64,000 nt of DNA, taken from assembly GCF_023061135.1 (NCBI RefSeq), contig NZ_JAKGAN010000008.1:1-64000 (forward strand). The letters run 5' to 3'. How positions within the stretch are numbered: position 1 is the stretch's first letter; each line of letters starts with the position of its first letter. Below the pieces are notes generated by a model. That model made no database searches. It saw only the letters and a program-made list of their open reading frames with translations, and was not told where the DNA came from. Origin of the DNA: Chromohalobacter sarecensis. Its GTDB lineage: Bacteria > Pseudomonadota > Gammaproteobacteria > Pseudomonadales > Halomonadaceae. Position numbers and translations under genes: made by a program. Shown here one piece after another: positions 53,527 to 63,387 of the stretch.

Positions 53527-54663
53527 TTATCGGGAATGCGTCGTGGATTGTGCGCTCGATATGGCGTCATCGAGTCGCGGCGTGGCGATGCCTCGTCGGC
53601 GCGCCGATTCGATCACGGGTTGCAGGCGTCGCTGGCACTTAGTGGGGTGGTGCTGGGCGATGTCCTGCAGGGCGTGATTGAGATAAGGGTTGGCGAAACG
53701 CTCGAGCGTCGCGTCGCGATAGGCCTCAAGCTCGGAACGCTCGAGGTGTTCCGCCAGGGTGGGTAGGACTTCTTCGTCGAGTACCTGGCGCAGTTCCGCT
53801 GCCCATTCCGGTGTTTCCATGGCTTCTCGCACGAAGCGGATGCCCGAGTGCGGTTCGCGTTGCCAACGGTGAACCAGATAGGTGTGCGCCAGGTTGAGAA
53901 TATGCAGCTTGCGCATTTCGTACGCAGCCAATGACGCGACACGCTGAACATCCGGATGCTGGCAGGGCAATTCGAGACCGGGCTGGTCTTCGATGGCCCA
54001 GAGTGCGTAAGGCTCGGCAACGGCACCGACCGGCTCCAGCGCCGCCGAAACGATGCGGTCGACGAGGGTGTTGACCCATAGACAACGGCTCGTCAGCCAG
54101 GCGTCGAAGTCGGCATCGGCGTAGTCGCGCTGCGCCAGCTCCTGCACCAGGGCCAGGAGCTGTTCGCCATTGCGGCTGACCAGCTCGCAGGGCAGTACGG
54201 TCAGACCATCACGCCCCGCGCTATAGCGCGCATGCAGCAGTTTGGTGAGCTTGGCCGGAAAGCTCTCGGGAACGGCCGCTAAACTGCTGTCGTCATCGAC
54301 TTGGTAGCCATTATCCCCAGTATTGGAGACCACGAAGCGCGCATGCTCGATGAATTGCTGCTCGAGTTCGGGCCACTGCTCGTCGGCGATCAGGCAGTCG
54401 GCGACGCTGGTGATGGTCTCGCGGGTGTCGATGTCTTGGCCGTCGCGGCGACCGCGAATGACCAATGGATAATGGCGGTGCGCGTGCAGGTCGCGTGCTT
54501 TTTGTTTGCCGGCTTCGCGCGGGGAGGTCTGTACCACGAGGATTCTGTCGCGTGTGTGTCCGGCTTCACGCGAGGCATGCACGAACGCGGCGACATGACC
54601 CAGCAAGAAGCGACTGGTGCCGAATTGCACGATACCGGCGTCGGCGAGCGATGGCGCTGTCAC
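53527..54663 (-). CDS. uxaB: Mannitol-dehydrogenase-family tagaturonate reductase-like enzyme
   Basis: A 378-residue polyol dehydrogenase-family enzyme, predicted to reduce D-tagaturonate to D-altronate with NADH. IVQFGTSRFLLGHVAAFVH is the N-terminal cofactor motif, FVVSNTGDNGY aligns with the UxaB SNT block, and PAKLTKLLHAR, LPCELVSRNG and VDRIVSAAL follow. It is about 100 residues shorter than E. coli UxaB. The frame opens at 54753, but a GTG at 54663 overlaps the uxaA stop (GTGA) and precedes the conserved region, so that start is chosen. Placed directly after uxaA, its substrate assignment rests mainly on context. Confidence 0.8.
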   Translation of the reverse strand: MTAPSLADAGIVQFGTSRFLLGHVAAFVHASREAGHTRDRILVVQTSPREAGKQKARDLHAHRHYPLVIRGRRDGQDIDTRETITSVADCLIADEQWPELEQQFIEHARFVVSNTGDNGYQVDDDSSLAAVPESFPAKLTKLLHARYSAGRDGLTVLPCELVSRNGEQLLALVQELAQRDYADADFDAWLTSRCLWVNTLVDRIVSAALEPVGAVAEPYALWAIEDQPGLELPCQHPDVQRVASLAAYEMRKLHILNLAHTYLVHRWQREPHSGIRFVREAMETPEWAAELRQVLDEEVLPTLAEHLERSELEAYRDATLERFANPYLNHALQDIAQHHPTKCQRRLQPVIESARRRGIATPRLDDAISSAQSTTHSR

Positions 54664-56300
54664 AGGGAGACTCCACGTTTCCAGGGAATGAAATCGAGCT
54701 GCGAGAGGCGCATGGCCTTGGTGCGATAGCGCCCCGAGGCGGTATCGATGCACAGGTGCAGGAGTTCATCGGCGAGCTCGGCGATTTCCGCCTCGCCCCG
54801 GATGATGGGGCCGGCGTCGAAGTCGATGACATCGTGCATGCGCCGTGCGAGCTCGCTGTTGCTGGATAGTTTCAAGACCGGTGCGATGGGGTTGCCGGTG
54901 GGCGTGCCGAGCCCCGTGGTGAACATCACCAGGTTGGCGCCGGAGCCGACGAGGGCCGTTGTGGATTCGACGTCGTTGCCCGGCGAGCAGAGCAAGTTGA
55001 GGCCCTTGCGTACCTGGGGCTCGGTGTAATCCAGCACGTCGACGATGGGGCTATCGCCGCCTTTCTTGGCCGCGCCGGCGGACTTCATGGCATCGGTGAT
55101 CAGGCCATCGCGGATGTTGCCGGGCGAAGGGTTCATCGAGAAGTGCGCGCCCACCGAGGCGGCATGCCGCTGGTAGGCCTCCATGAGCTGCTGGAAACGC
55201 GAGACGGTGTCTTCATCGCGGCAGCGCGCGAGCAGTTCATGTTCGACGCCGCACAACTCGGGGAATTCGCTCAGGATGCCGCTACCGCCCAATGCCGCCA
55301 GCCGGTCGATGACGGCGCCCACCAAGGGGTTGGCCGAGAGTCCGGAGAACCCGTCCGAGCCGCCGCATTCGACACCGATGGTGAGCTCTGAAAGAGGCGC
55401 GGGACGCCGTTCGACGGTGTTGGCGGCCTTGAGACCTTCGAAGATGCTGCCCAGCGATTGGCGGATCAGTTCGGGTTCTGTGTCGGTGGCCTGCTGCTCG
55501 AAATAGTGGACTGGGCGCAACCCATCGGGGTCGCGCTTGGCCACAGCCGATTTGAGCATCTCGATCTGGGCCTTCTGACACCCGAGACTGAGGACCGTGG
55601 CGCCGGCCACGTTGGGATGGCAAATGTAGCCAGCGAGCAATTGGCAAAGCGCCTGGGCGTCATCGTCGGTGCCGCCGCAGCCCAGCGTGTGAGTCAGGAA
55701 ACGTACGCCGTCGACATTCGGGAACGGCGACGCGTCGGGTTTCGGGGCCGGGGCTGCCTGCGTTTCACCGTGCAGCATGCGGCGCGCCATGTGCTTGTAA
55801 TCCCGGTAAGGGTCATCGCCGATGGCGTCCTCGACACACTGACGCAGTACCTCGATGTTGCGGTTCTCGCAGAATACCAGGGGGATGACCAGCCAATGGT
55901 TGGCGGTGCCCACGCGGCCGTCGGGGCGGTGATAGCCATCGAAGGTTTGCCCGGTGAAGGCACTGACATCGGGGGCATCCCAATGTTCGCGGTGGCCTTG
56001 AGGCTTGGCATTGGCGGTGGAATGCTCGACGTTGGAGGTGGTGATGGCCGCGCCTGCAGCGATGGGCTGAACGACGCGCCCCACGGTCACGCCATACATC
56101 ACGATGAGTTCATCGGGCTGCATGGCGTGCAATGTGAACTTGTGCTTGTGCTGTACGGCTTCGGACAGTCGCAGTCGATGGCCGTTGTCGTCGATCTCCA
56201 TGCCTTCGGGCAGGTCGCGCAGTGCTACACGCACGTTATCGTGGGCATGGACACGCAGACTGGGCTGCTGAAGCTGGTCGGAGGCGATGGTCTGGGTCAT
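54660..56300 (-). CDS. uxaA: Altronate dehydratase
   Basis: A 546-residue UxaA-family dehydratase converting D-altronate to 2-keto-3-deoxy-D-gluconate. The N-terminal SAF domain (about residues 15-90) precedes the catalytic part, with TLGCGGTDDDAQAL, ECGGSDGFSGLSANP, NPSPGNIRDGL and GLGTPTGNPIAPVLKL, all family blocks. It is somewhat longer than the E. coli enzyme (495) in the SAF-to-catalytic linker. It overlaps the lgoD-like gene upstream (ATGA) and the uxaB-like gene downstream (GTGA). Confidence 0.93.
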   Translation of the reverse strand: MTQTIASDQLQQPSLRVHAHDNVRVALRDLPEGMEIDDNGHRLRLSEAVQHKHKFTLHAMQPDELIVMYGVTVGRVVQPIAAGAAITTSNVEHSTANAKPQGHREHWDAPDVSAFTGQTFDGYHRPDGRVGTANHWLVIPLVFCENRNIEVLRQCVEDAIGDDPYRDYKHMARRMLHGETQAAPAPKPDASPFPNVDGVRFLTHTLGCGGTDDDAQALCQLLAGYICHPNVAGATVLSLGCQKAQIEMLKSAVAKRDPDGLRPVHYFEQQATDTEPELIRQSLGSIFEGLKAANTVERRPAPLSELTIGVECGGSDGFSGLSANPLVGAVIDRLAALGGSGILSEFPELCGVEHELLARCRDEDTVSRFQQLMEAYQRHAASVGAHFSMNPSPGNIRDGLITDAMKSAGAAKKGGDSPIVDVLDYTEPQVRKGLNLLCSPGNDVESTTALVGSGANLVMFTTGLGTPTGNPIAPVLKLSSNSELARRMHDVIDFDAGPIIRGEAEIAELADELLHLCIDTASGRYRTKAMRLSQLDFIPWKRGVSL

Positions 56301-57343
56301 GCCTGGCCTCCCTGAGCGGTGGCGTCATCCAACGTGACCATTGCCTTGACCACGCCACTGCCGGGCGCGCACCAGTGGGGCATCAACGTCGGCAGATCTT
56401 CGAGTCGACCCCGGTGGGTGATCAGCGGCTCGGTGAGGATGTCGCCACTGGCCATCAGCCGGGTGACGGTCTCGAAATCTTCCCGCGTTGCGTTGCGGCT
56501 CCCCAGCAGCGTCAGCTCCTTCTTGTGAAAGTCCGGGTCGCTGAAGGTGATGTCGGCCTTGACCACGCTGACCAGTACATAGCGCCCGCCGTGGCCGACG
56601 AAATCGAAACCGCGATTCATGGCATCGGGGTTGCCGGTAGCGTCGAATACCACATCAGCTAGCGCACCGTCGTTCATCGCTTCGATCTCAGCGGTGACAT
56701 CGTCCTCGACGGCATGCCACACCGCATCCGCACCGAGCTCGTCGCGGCACAACGCCAGGCGGTCACGATCGGTATCGATCATGACCACCCTAGCGCCACG
56801 GCTTCTGGCGACCTGCAGCACGCCGATGCCGATCGGCCCGGCGCCGACGACTACGACAAGTTCATCTTTCTCGATTTGCCCACGACGCACCGCATGCGCG
56901 CCGATTGCCTGACATTCGACCAGGGCCAGGGCTTCCGCCGATAGGTCCGGCACCGGTACGAGGTGCGAGGCGGGTACGTTGAGCAACTCCGCCATTCCGC
57001 CGTCGCGATGGACGCCGATCACCTCGAGCTGTTGGCAGCAGTTGGTGCGGCCCTGACGGCAGGCCCGGCATTCTCCGCAGTGCAGGTAAGGAATGACATA
57101 GACTGTCTGGCCGATCAGGCCGGGATCTATATCGTCGGCTGTGGCGACCACCTCGCCACTGAGTTCATGACCCAGCACACGCGGATAGGTGAAATAGGGT
57201 TGATTGCCGCCGAAGGCGTGAATGTCAGTACCGCAGATACCGATGCGACGGATCGCCAACAGCGCTTCGCCGGGCGCGCACTCGGGCGCCGGCCGGTCGA
57301 TGATGGACATCTCTTTGGGTTGCGAACAAACGACGACTTGCAT
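56297..57343 (-). CDS. lgoD: L-galactonate 5-dehydrogenase-like zinc alcohol dehydrogenase
   Basis: A 348-residue medium-chain zinc dehydrogenase. Catalytic-zinc ligands lie in GICGTDIHAFGGNQPYF and GHEL, the structural-zinc cysteines in CGECRACRQGRTNCC, and the Rossmann motif is VVGAGPIGIGV. GGNQPYFTYPRVLGHE and DPDFHKKELTLLGSRNAT agree with my recollection of E. coli LgoD (YjjN), which oxidises L-galactonate to D-tagaturonate. First gene of the operon; UxaB- and UxaA-like enzymes downstream would complete conversion to KDG. A related threonine-dehydrogenase-like activity is the alternative. Confidence 0.83.
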   Translation of the reverse strand: MQVVVCSQPKEMSIIDRPAPECAPGEALLAIRRIGICGTDIHAFGGNQPYFTYPRVLGHELSGEVVATADDIDPGLIGQTVYVIPYLHCGECRACRQGRTNCCQQLEVIGVHRDGGMAELLNVPASHLVPVPDLSAEALALVECQAIGAHAVRRGQIEKDELVVVVGAGPIGIGVLQVARSRGARVVMIDTDRDRLALCRDELGADAVWHAVEDDVTAEIEAMNDGALADVVFDATGNPDAMNRGFDFVGHGGRYVLVSVVKADITFSDPDFHKKELTLLGSRNATREDFETVTRLMASGDILTEPLITHRGRLEDLPTLMPHWCAPGSGVVKAMVTLDDATAQGGQA

Positions 57344-57409
57344 GAGTCCGTTCCTCGGTGGGTTATCGTATGAATGTATCTAGTTAAAGGACTAAAGGTC
57401 TGGCCAATG

Positions 57410-57448
57410 AGCAGACACCCAGCTCCGGAAAAGAGCTGAGTACCTGCT
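57410..57448. terminator. Long hairpin after the fucose ABC binding-protein gene
   Basis: AGCAG (57410-57414) pairs with CTGCT (57444-57448), and inside it ACCCAGCTC pairs with GAGCTGAGT (one G-U) around a 7-nt loop. It lies just past the stop of the leftward fucose operon and before the lgoD promoter region. There is no T-tract, so termination is probable but not certain. Confidence 0.45.
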
Positions 57449-57453
57449 ATCGG

Positions 57454-58503
57454 TTAGTTGCTGTCCGTCGAATCGGCGCTTCCGGTCGGCGCCAGATAGG
57501 GCGTCAACTGGCGCTGCTTGGGATCCAGTAGCCCGGTAAAGTCGGGTTCGTCGACGCTATCGGTCGTGGCTACGTGAACGCCCGTATCGACGCTTCTTGG
57601 CAGTGCGACCCCTTGAGAGGCGGCATAAGCGAACCACACGCCGGAGTAGCCCATCATGTAAGGGTCCTGAACGACGAGGGAATCGATCACGCCCTGGCGC
57701 AGGAAATCCACTTCGAGTTCGCTGGAGTCGAAGGCAACCAGACAGACGTCGTCGGCAGCATTCTGTTCGGCGAACGCGGTACCGGCACCGTCTCCCATGA
57801 GCTGATTGTCGGCGAAGATACCTTTGAGATCCGGGTAGCGATTGAGGAGATCAAGGGTGTCGTTCATTGCCTTGGCGGTATCGTTGTTGGCCACCCGGTT
57901 ATCGACGACCTCGATATCCGGATACTGTTTCATGGCGTCCAGGAAGCCATTGTCGCGTGAGACCAGCGACTCACCATTGGGGTTGGTGCGCAGGTAGGCC
58001 ACCTCTCCTGAGGCATTGCCGCTGCTCTTCTCGATGCACCCGGCCAATGCATGCCCCGCGCGTTGACCGGCAGCGAAGTTGTCGGTGGCAATAAGCGATG
58101 CGTAGCGATCCGTATCGACGCCGGAATCGATGATCACCACGGGTATACCGGCATCCGTTGCGGCTTCCACCGGGCCTGCGAGGGCATCATTGGAAACTGG
58201 CGCGAGGACGATCGCCGACGGTTGACGGCTGACCAGGTTTTCCATGATCGATATCTGTCGCGCAACCTCGGTTTCGTTGGCTGGGCCTAGCTCCTCGATC
58301 TGGATGCCTAGCTTGTCGGCGGCTTGATGGGCGCCGTCGAAGACGGCCTGCCAATAGGAGGCTGTCGTTGCCTTGATTACCACGGGAATGGTGATGTCCT
58401 GATCCTGGGCCTGTGCTGAACTACCCATCAGCAGGCCCGTCGCGGCGGTAAACGCGAGTGCGACGGGAGTGAGACGATGTGAAATTGGCGTGGACTTTAG
58501 CAT
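57454..58503 (-). CDS. ABC sugar-binding protein (RbsB/FrcB type)
   Basis: A 349-residue periplasmic sugar-binding protein of the Peripla_BP_4 family. The signal peptide runs to about residue 33 (SSAQAQ). IPVVIKATTASYWQAVFDGA and IPVVIIDSGVDTDRYASLIA are typical. ATG 58503 has GGAG upstream; the frame opens earlier at 58560. Its permease and ATPase are upstream in the same operon, whose enzymes degrade L-fucose, so it probably binds L-fucose. Last gene of the operon. Confidence 0.88.
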   Translation of the reverse strand: MLKSTPISHRLTPVALAFTAATGLLMGSSAQAQDQDITIPVVIKATTASYWQAVFDGAHQAADKLGIQIEELGPANETEVARQISIMENLVSRQPSAIVLAPVSNDALAGPVEAATDAGIPVVIIDSGVDTDRYASLIATDNFAAGQRAGHALAGCIEKSSGNASGEVAYLRTNPNGESLVSRDNGFLDAMKQYPDIEVVDNRVANNDTAKAMNDTLDLLNRYPDLKGIFADNQLMGDGAGTAFAEQNAADDVCLVAFDSSELEVDFLRQGVIDSLVVQDPYMMGYSGVWFAYAASQGVALPRSVDTGVHVATTDSVDEPDFTGLLDPKQRQLTPYLAPTGSADSTDSN

Positions 58504-58609
58504 GTTTGTACTCCGCATATTGTGAGGTGTTGTTGGGTCTTGCGGTTGTCCTGCATGCACTTGCTTGTTGATTATGATCGCCTGCCATGATGGTAACGAG
58601 TGAGCGCTG

Positions 58610-59368
58610 TCAGGCGGCGTGGCCCTGGCGTTCGCTGTAACCTGTCATGTATTTGATCAACTCTTCCTGCGTGGTGTCGTCGGATCGCGTGACATGCACG
58701 ATGCGCCCGCGATGCATCACCGCGATCCGATCGGCGACTTCGAGAATCTCGACCAAGTTATGGCCGATGTAGATGACCCCAACGCCCTTACTGGCCAGCA
58801 TCCGCGAGAGCTTGATGACGTTCTCCCGTTCCATGACGGCCAATGCGGCAGTGGGTTCGTCGAGAATCACGACCTTGGCATCCCAGTAGAGCGCGCGAGC
58901 GATGGCCACTGCCTGGCGTTGGCCGCCGGACAGTCCGGCTACCGTGCTGGCCCCGTCGGGAATTTGGCTCTCGATGCTGTCGATGAGTCGCTGGGTTTCT
59001 TGCTGGATGCGCTGACGGTCGATGACCGGTAGCAGGCCGAGCCAGCGTCGTGTCGGTTCTCGGCCCAGGAAGATGTTGGCGCCGACGGAGAGTTCATCGG
59101 CCAACGCAAGATCCTGATAGACCGTTTCGATGCCGGCCCCCCGAGATTGCTTGGGCGATTCGAAATTGATCGGTTTTCCGTCTAGAGAAATATCACCGCT
59201 ATCGCGCCGATGGACACCGGAAATATGCTTGATCAGAGTGGACTTACCTGCTCCGTTGTCGCCCACCACGGCCAGGACTTCACCGGCTTCCAGGGTCAGG
59301 TCGACGCCGCACAGAACCTCCACGGCACCGAAGCGTTTCTTGAGCGAGCGGACTTCGAGTAGTGACAT
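58610..59368 (-). CDS. ABC sugar transporter ATP-binding protein (single-domain, FrcA type)
   Basis: A 252-residue ABC ATPase with Walker A GDNGAGKSTLIK, signature LSGGQRQ, Walker B VVILDEPTA and the switch His in GHNL. Unlike RbsA/XylG it has only one nucleotide-binding domain, as in the fructose-type FrcA transporters, and so must homodimerise. It lies between the permease and binding-protein genes of the predicted L-fucose importer. Confidence 0.92.
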   Translation of the reverse strand: MSLLEVRSLKKRFGAVEVLCGVDLTLEAGEVLAVVGDNGAGKSTLIKHISGVHRRDSGDISLDGKPINFESPKQSRGAGIETVYQDLALADELSVGANIFLGREPTRRWLGLLPVIDRQRIQQETQRLIDSIESQIPDGASTVAGLSGGQRQAVAIARALYWDAKVVILDEPTAALAVMERENVIKLSRMLASKGVGVIYIGHNLVEILEVADRIAVMHRGRIVHVTRSDDTTQEELIKYMTGYSERQGHAA

Positions 59369-59379
59369 GATTGGATCCC

Positions 59380-60357
59380 CTATTTCATGCCGCTCTGGCG
59401 GCGTTTGTGCAGGTTGTCGACGTAGACGACGGCGGCAATCAGTACGCCGGTCGCCACCATTTGCCAGAACGAGTCGATACCCAGCAGGTTGGCCGCGTTG
59501 GCGATCGTGGCGAACAGCAACGCGCCGATGAAAGTACCGAGCACGCTGCCACGTCCGCCGAACAGGCTGGCGCCCCCGACCACCGCGGCGGCAATGGCAT
59601 TGAGTTCATAGGCGACGCCCGCGGTAGGGGAGCCGATGCTCATGCGAGCCATCAGCAGCATGCCGGCGATACAAGCGGTGACAGAGCTCACGATGTAGGC
59701 GAAAAAAACGATTCGCTTGATATTGATACCGGCACGCCGGGCGGATTCATGGTTGCTGCCCATGGCGACCATATAACGACCGGTTCGTGTACGGCTGAGG
59801 ATGAAGTGTAGAACCAGGCCAATGACTAGCATGCTCCAGAACAGCGAGGGAATGCCCAGCCATTCAGCACGTGCGAAGGCGGAGAGTGCTTTTGGCAGCC
59901 CGAACACACTGGTCCCGTCGCTGACCAGAAAGGCGCCGCCGCGGAAGGCTTGCAGACCGGCCAGAGTGATGATGAAGGCGGGGATCCCCAGTCGATAAAC
60001 GGAAAAGGCGTTGAGCGACCCGATCGCTACGCCGAGTACCAGCGTCAACGCAATCGCGATCGGAATGGGCAGCCCCATGGTCAGCAGTGTGGCGCAGACG
60101 ACGCCTGAGAGTGCCACTACTGAACCCACCGATAGGTCGATGCCGCGTATCAAGATCGGGAACAGCACGCCGAAGGCGATGATGCTGTCGATCGAGACTT
60201 GGCGCAGGATATTGACCACGTTGTTGGAGGTTAGAAATGTCGAGGTCGAGATAGACATTACTATCCACAACAGAAGGGTAAGACCTAGCACCAGCGTTTC
60301 CACCGGCAAGCCCCACTTCCGCAAATGGCGGGTTTTCGTGGCAGCGGGGATCTTCAT
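59380..60357 (-). CDS. ABC sugar transporter permease (RbsC/FrcC type)
   Basis: A 325-residue membrane subunit with about 9-10 segments. GVLFPILIRGIDLSVGSVVALSG and NAIAAAVVGGASLFGGRGSVLGT are BPD_transp_2 family signatures. ATG 60357 overlaps the mutarotase stop (ATGA) and is chosen over the frame start at 60396. It forms the pore of the predicted L-fucose importer. Confidence 0.92.
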   Translation of the reverse strand: MKIPAATKTRHLRKWGLPVETLVLGLTLLLWIVMSISTSTFLTSNNVVNILRQVSIDSIIAFGVLFPILIRGIDLSVGSVVALSGVVCATLLTMGLPIPIAIALTLVLGVAIGSLNAFSVYRLGIPAFIITLAGLQAFRGGAFLVSDGTSVFGLPKALSAFARAEWLGIPSLFWSMLVIGLVLHFILSRTRTGRYMVAMGSNHESARRAGINIKRIVFFAYIVSSVTACIAGMLLMARMSIGSPTAGVAYELNAIAAAVVGGASLFGGRGSVLGTFIGALLFATIANAANLLGIDSFWQMVATGVLIAAVVYVDNLHKRRQSGMK

Positions 60358-60692
60358 GCGTCTTCCAGGCGATAGATTGGCGTCATGAGTTGCCATTTAT
60401 TGTTCTCCTCTGTCCAAGGCGTCGGGCGCTGGTAGCGCCACATCTCTTCTTCCCACCGTTGCACCGTCGGGCTGTCTCGCTCGGCGGCGGCCATCGCTTC
60501 GAAACTGAACCGGTCATCGTCGGTTTCCATGACCATGATCAGTCGTGAGCCCAAGCGCAAAATCTCGAGCCTTTCCACACCACAACCGCGCAGATGCGAT
60601 TCGACTTTTGGCCAGACTTTCCGATGGCGATGTTCGTACTCGGCAATCAGTGCTTCATCTTCGATCAGGTCCAGTGCTAGGCAATAGCGCAT
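60354..60692 (-). CDS. L-rhamnose/L-fucose mutarotase (RhaM family)
   Basis: A 112-residue RhaM-family protein that speeds interconversion of sugar anomers. MRYCLALDLIEDEALIAEYE, the catalytic-region HRKVWPKVESHLRGCGVE and the C-terminal MTPIYRLED match the family, and Trp/His/Tyr residues expected in the pocket are present. In Xanthomonas-type fucose clusters such a protein acts as the L-fucose mutarotase, and the location between the fucose dehydrogenase and ABC permease supports that reading here. Confidence 0.87.
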   Translation of the reverse strand: MRYCLALDLIEDEALIAEYEHRHRKVWPKVESHLRGCGVERLEILRLGSRLIMVMETDDDRFSFEAMAAAERDSPTVQRWEEEMWRYQRPTPWTEENNKWQLMTPIYRLEDA

Positions 60693-60726
60693 GCGAACAA
60701 TCTCCGTTAGATCGATTAGGGTGCGA

Positions 60727-62363
<1,637 letters not shown>

Positions 62364-62406
62364 GGCTTTGAGTCCCCGTCAGTCCCGTGGATCAGCGATG
62401 GTGGAA

Positions 62407-63249
62407 TCAGCTCTTGACGCAGCGTTGCTGCTGTTCGCCCAGACCTTCGATCCCTAGACGCATGGTCTGACCGGACTTGAGGAAGACCTGGGGCTTCTGG
62501 CCAGCGCCCACGCCGGGCGGTGTGCCGGTGGAGATGACATCGCCGGGCTGCAGGCTCATGAAGCGGCTCAGGTATGCCACCAGATAGGGGATCTGGTAGA
62601 CCATGGTGCGGCTGTTGCCGTCCTGGTAGCGCTTGCCATCGACTTCCAGCCACATGTCGAGCGCTTGGGGATCGGCGATCTCATCGCGGGTCACCAGCCA
62701 CGGGCCGAGCGGGCCGAAGGTGTCGCAGCCCTTGCCTTTGTCCCAACTGCCGCTGCGCTCGAGCTGGAATTCCCGCTCGGAGACATCGTTGATAACGCAG
62801 TAACCGGCGACATGATCCATGGCGTCGGCCTCATCGATATAGCGCCCTGGCTTGCCGATGATTACGCCGAGTTCGACCTCCCAATCCGTCTTCTGAGAGT
62901 CGCGGGGGATTTCTACGTCATCGTTCGGGCCGCAGATGGCACTGTTCCATTTGTTGAAGACGACCGGCTCCGGGGGCACTTCGGCGCCGGTTTCGGCAGC
63001 GTGGTCGGAATAGTTGAGGCCAATGCAGATGAACTTGCCGACCTGGCCGACGCAGGGGCCGAGACGGGTGTCGGGGGCGACTTCCGGTAGGCTGGCGAGA
63101 TCGATCTTGGCTAACTTTGCAAGGCTCTCGTCGGAGAGCACCTCACCTGCGATGTCGTCGATCTGGCCTGAGAGATCGCGTACGATGCCGTTGACGTCGA
63201 TGATGCCGGGCTTTTCCTGGCCTTTTGGGCCGTGACGTAGCAGTTTCAT
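62407..63249 (-). CDS. Fumarylacetoacetase-family 2,4-diketo-3-deoxy-L-fuconate hydrolase
   Basis: A 280-residue FAH-fold enzyme with the metal-binding DWEVELGVIIG segment, FICIGLNYSDHA, and the GDVISTGTPPGVG C-terminal block. It is predicted to split 2,4-diketo-3-deoxy-L-fuconate into pyruvate and L-lactate, the final step of the oxidative fucose pathway. It is 44 bp upstream of the lactonase gene. Related FAH proteins serve aromatic pathways, but every neighbour here is a fucose gene. Confidence 0.87.
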   Translation of the reverse strand: MKLLRHGPKGQEKPGIIDVNGIVRDLSGQIDDIAGEVLSDESLAKLAKIDLASLPEVAPDTRLGPCVGQVGKFICIGLNYSDHAAETGAEVPPEPVVFNKWNSAICGPNDDVEIPRDSQKTDWEVELGVIIGKPGRYIDEADAMDHVAGYCVINDVSEREFQLERSGSWDKGKGCDTFGPLGPWLVTRDEIADPQALDMWLEVDGKRYQDGNSRTMVYQIPYLVAYLSRFMSLQPGDVISTGTPPGVGAGQKPQVFLKSGQTMRLGIEGLGEQQQRCVKS

Positions 63250-63293
63250 GCGATTTCCTCTTATGTATCCGTTAGCGATTTGAGTCTGATGGT

Positions 63294-63367
63294 CAGCTAC
63301 GAGCGTTGCGCCGGTTTCGGGGCGCTATAAACGACAGCTACGAGCGCTGCGCCGTTTCCGGGGCGCT
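63294..63367. repeat. Tandem 33-bp direct repeat (41-bp period)
   Basis: Two copies (63294-63326 and 63335-63367) agree at 30 of 33 positions, each running from CAGCTACGAGCG to GGGGCGCT. Each copy can fold through its AGCG(C)/(G)CGCT ends. The pair fills most of the 138-bp gap between two fucose genes and looks like a REP-type element or mRNA-processing hairpin pair. Confidence 0.8.
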
Positions 63368-63387
63368 GATCGTTACGAAGGCGGTGA

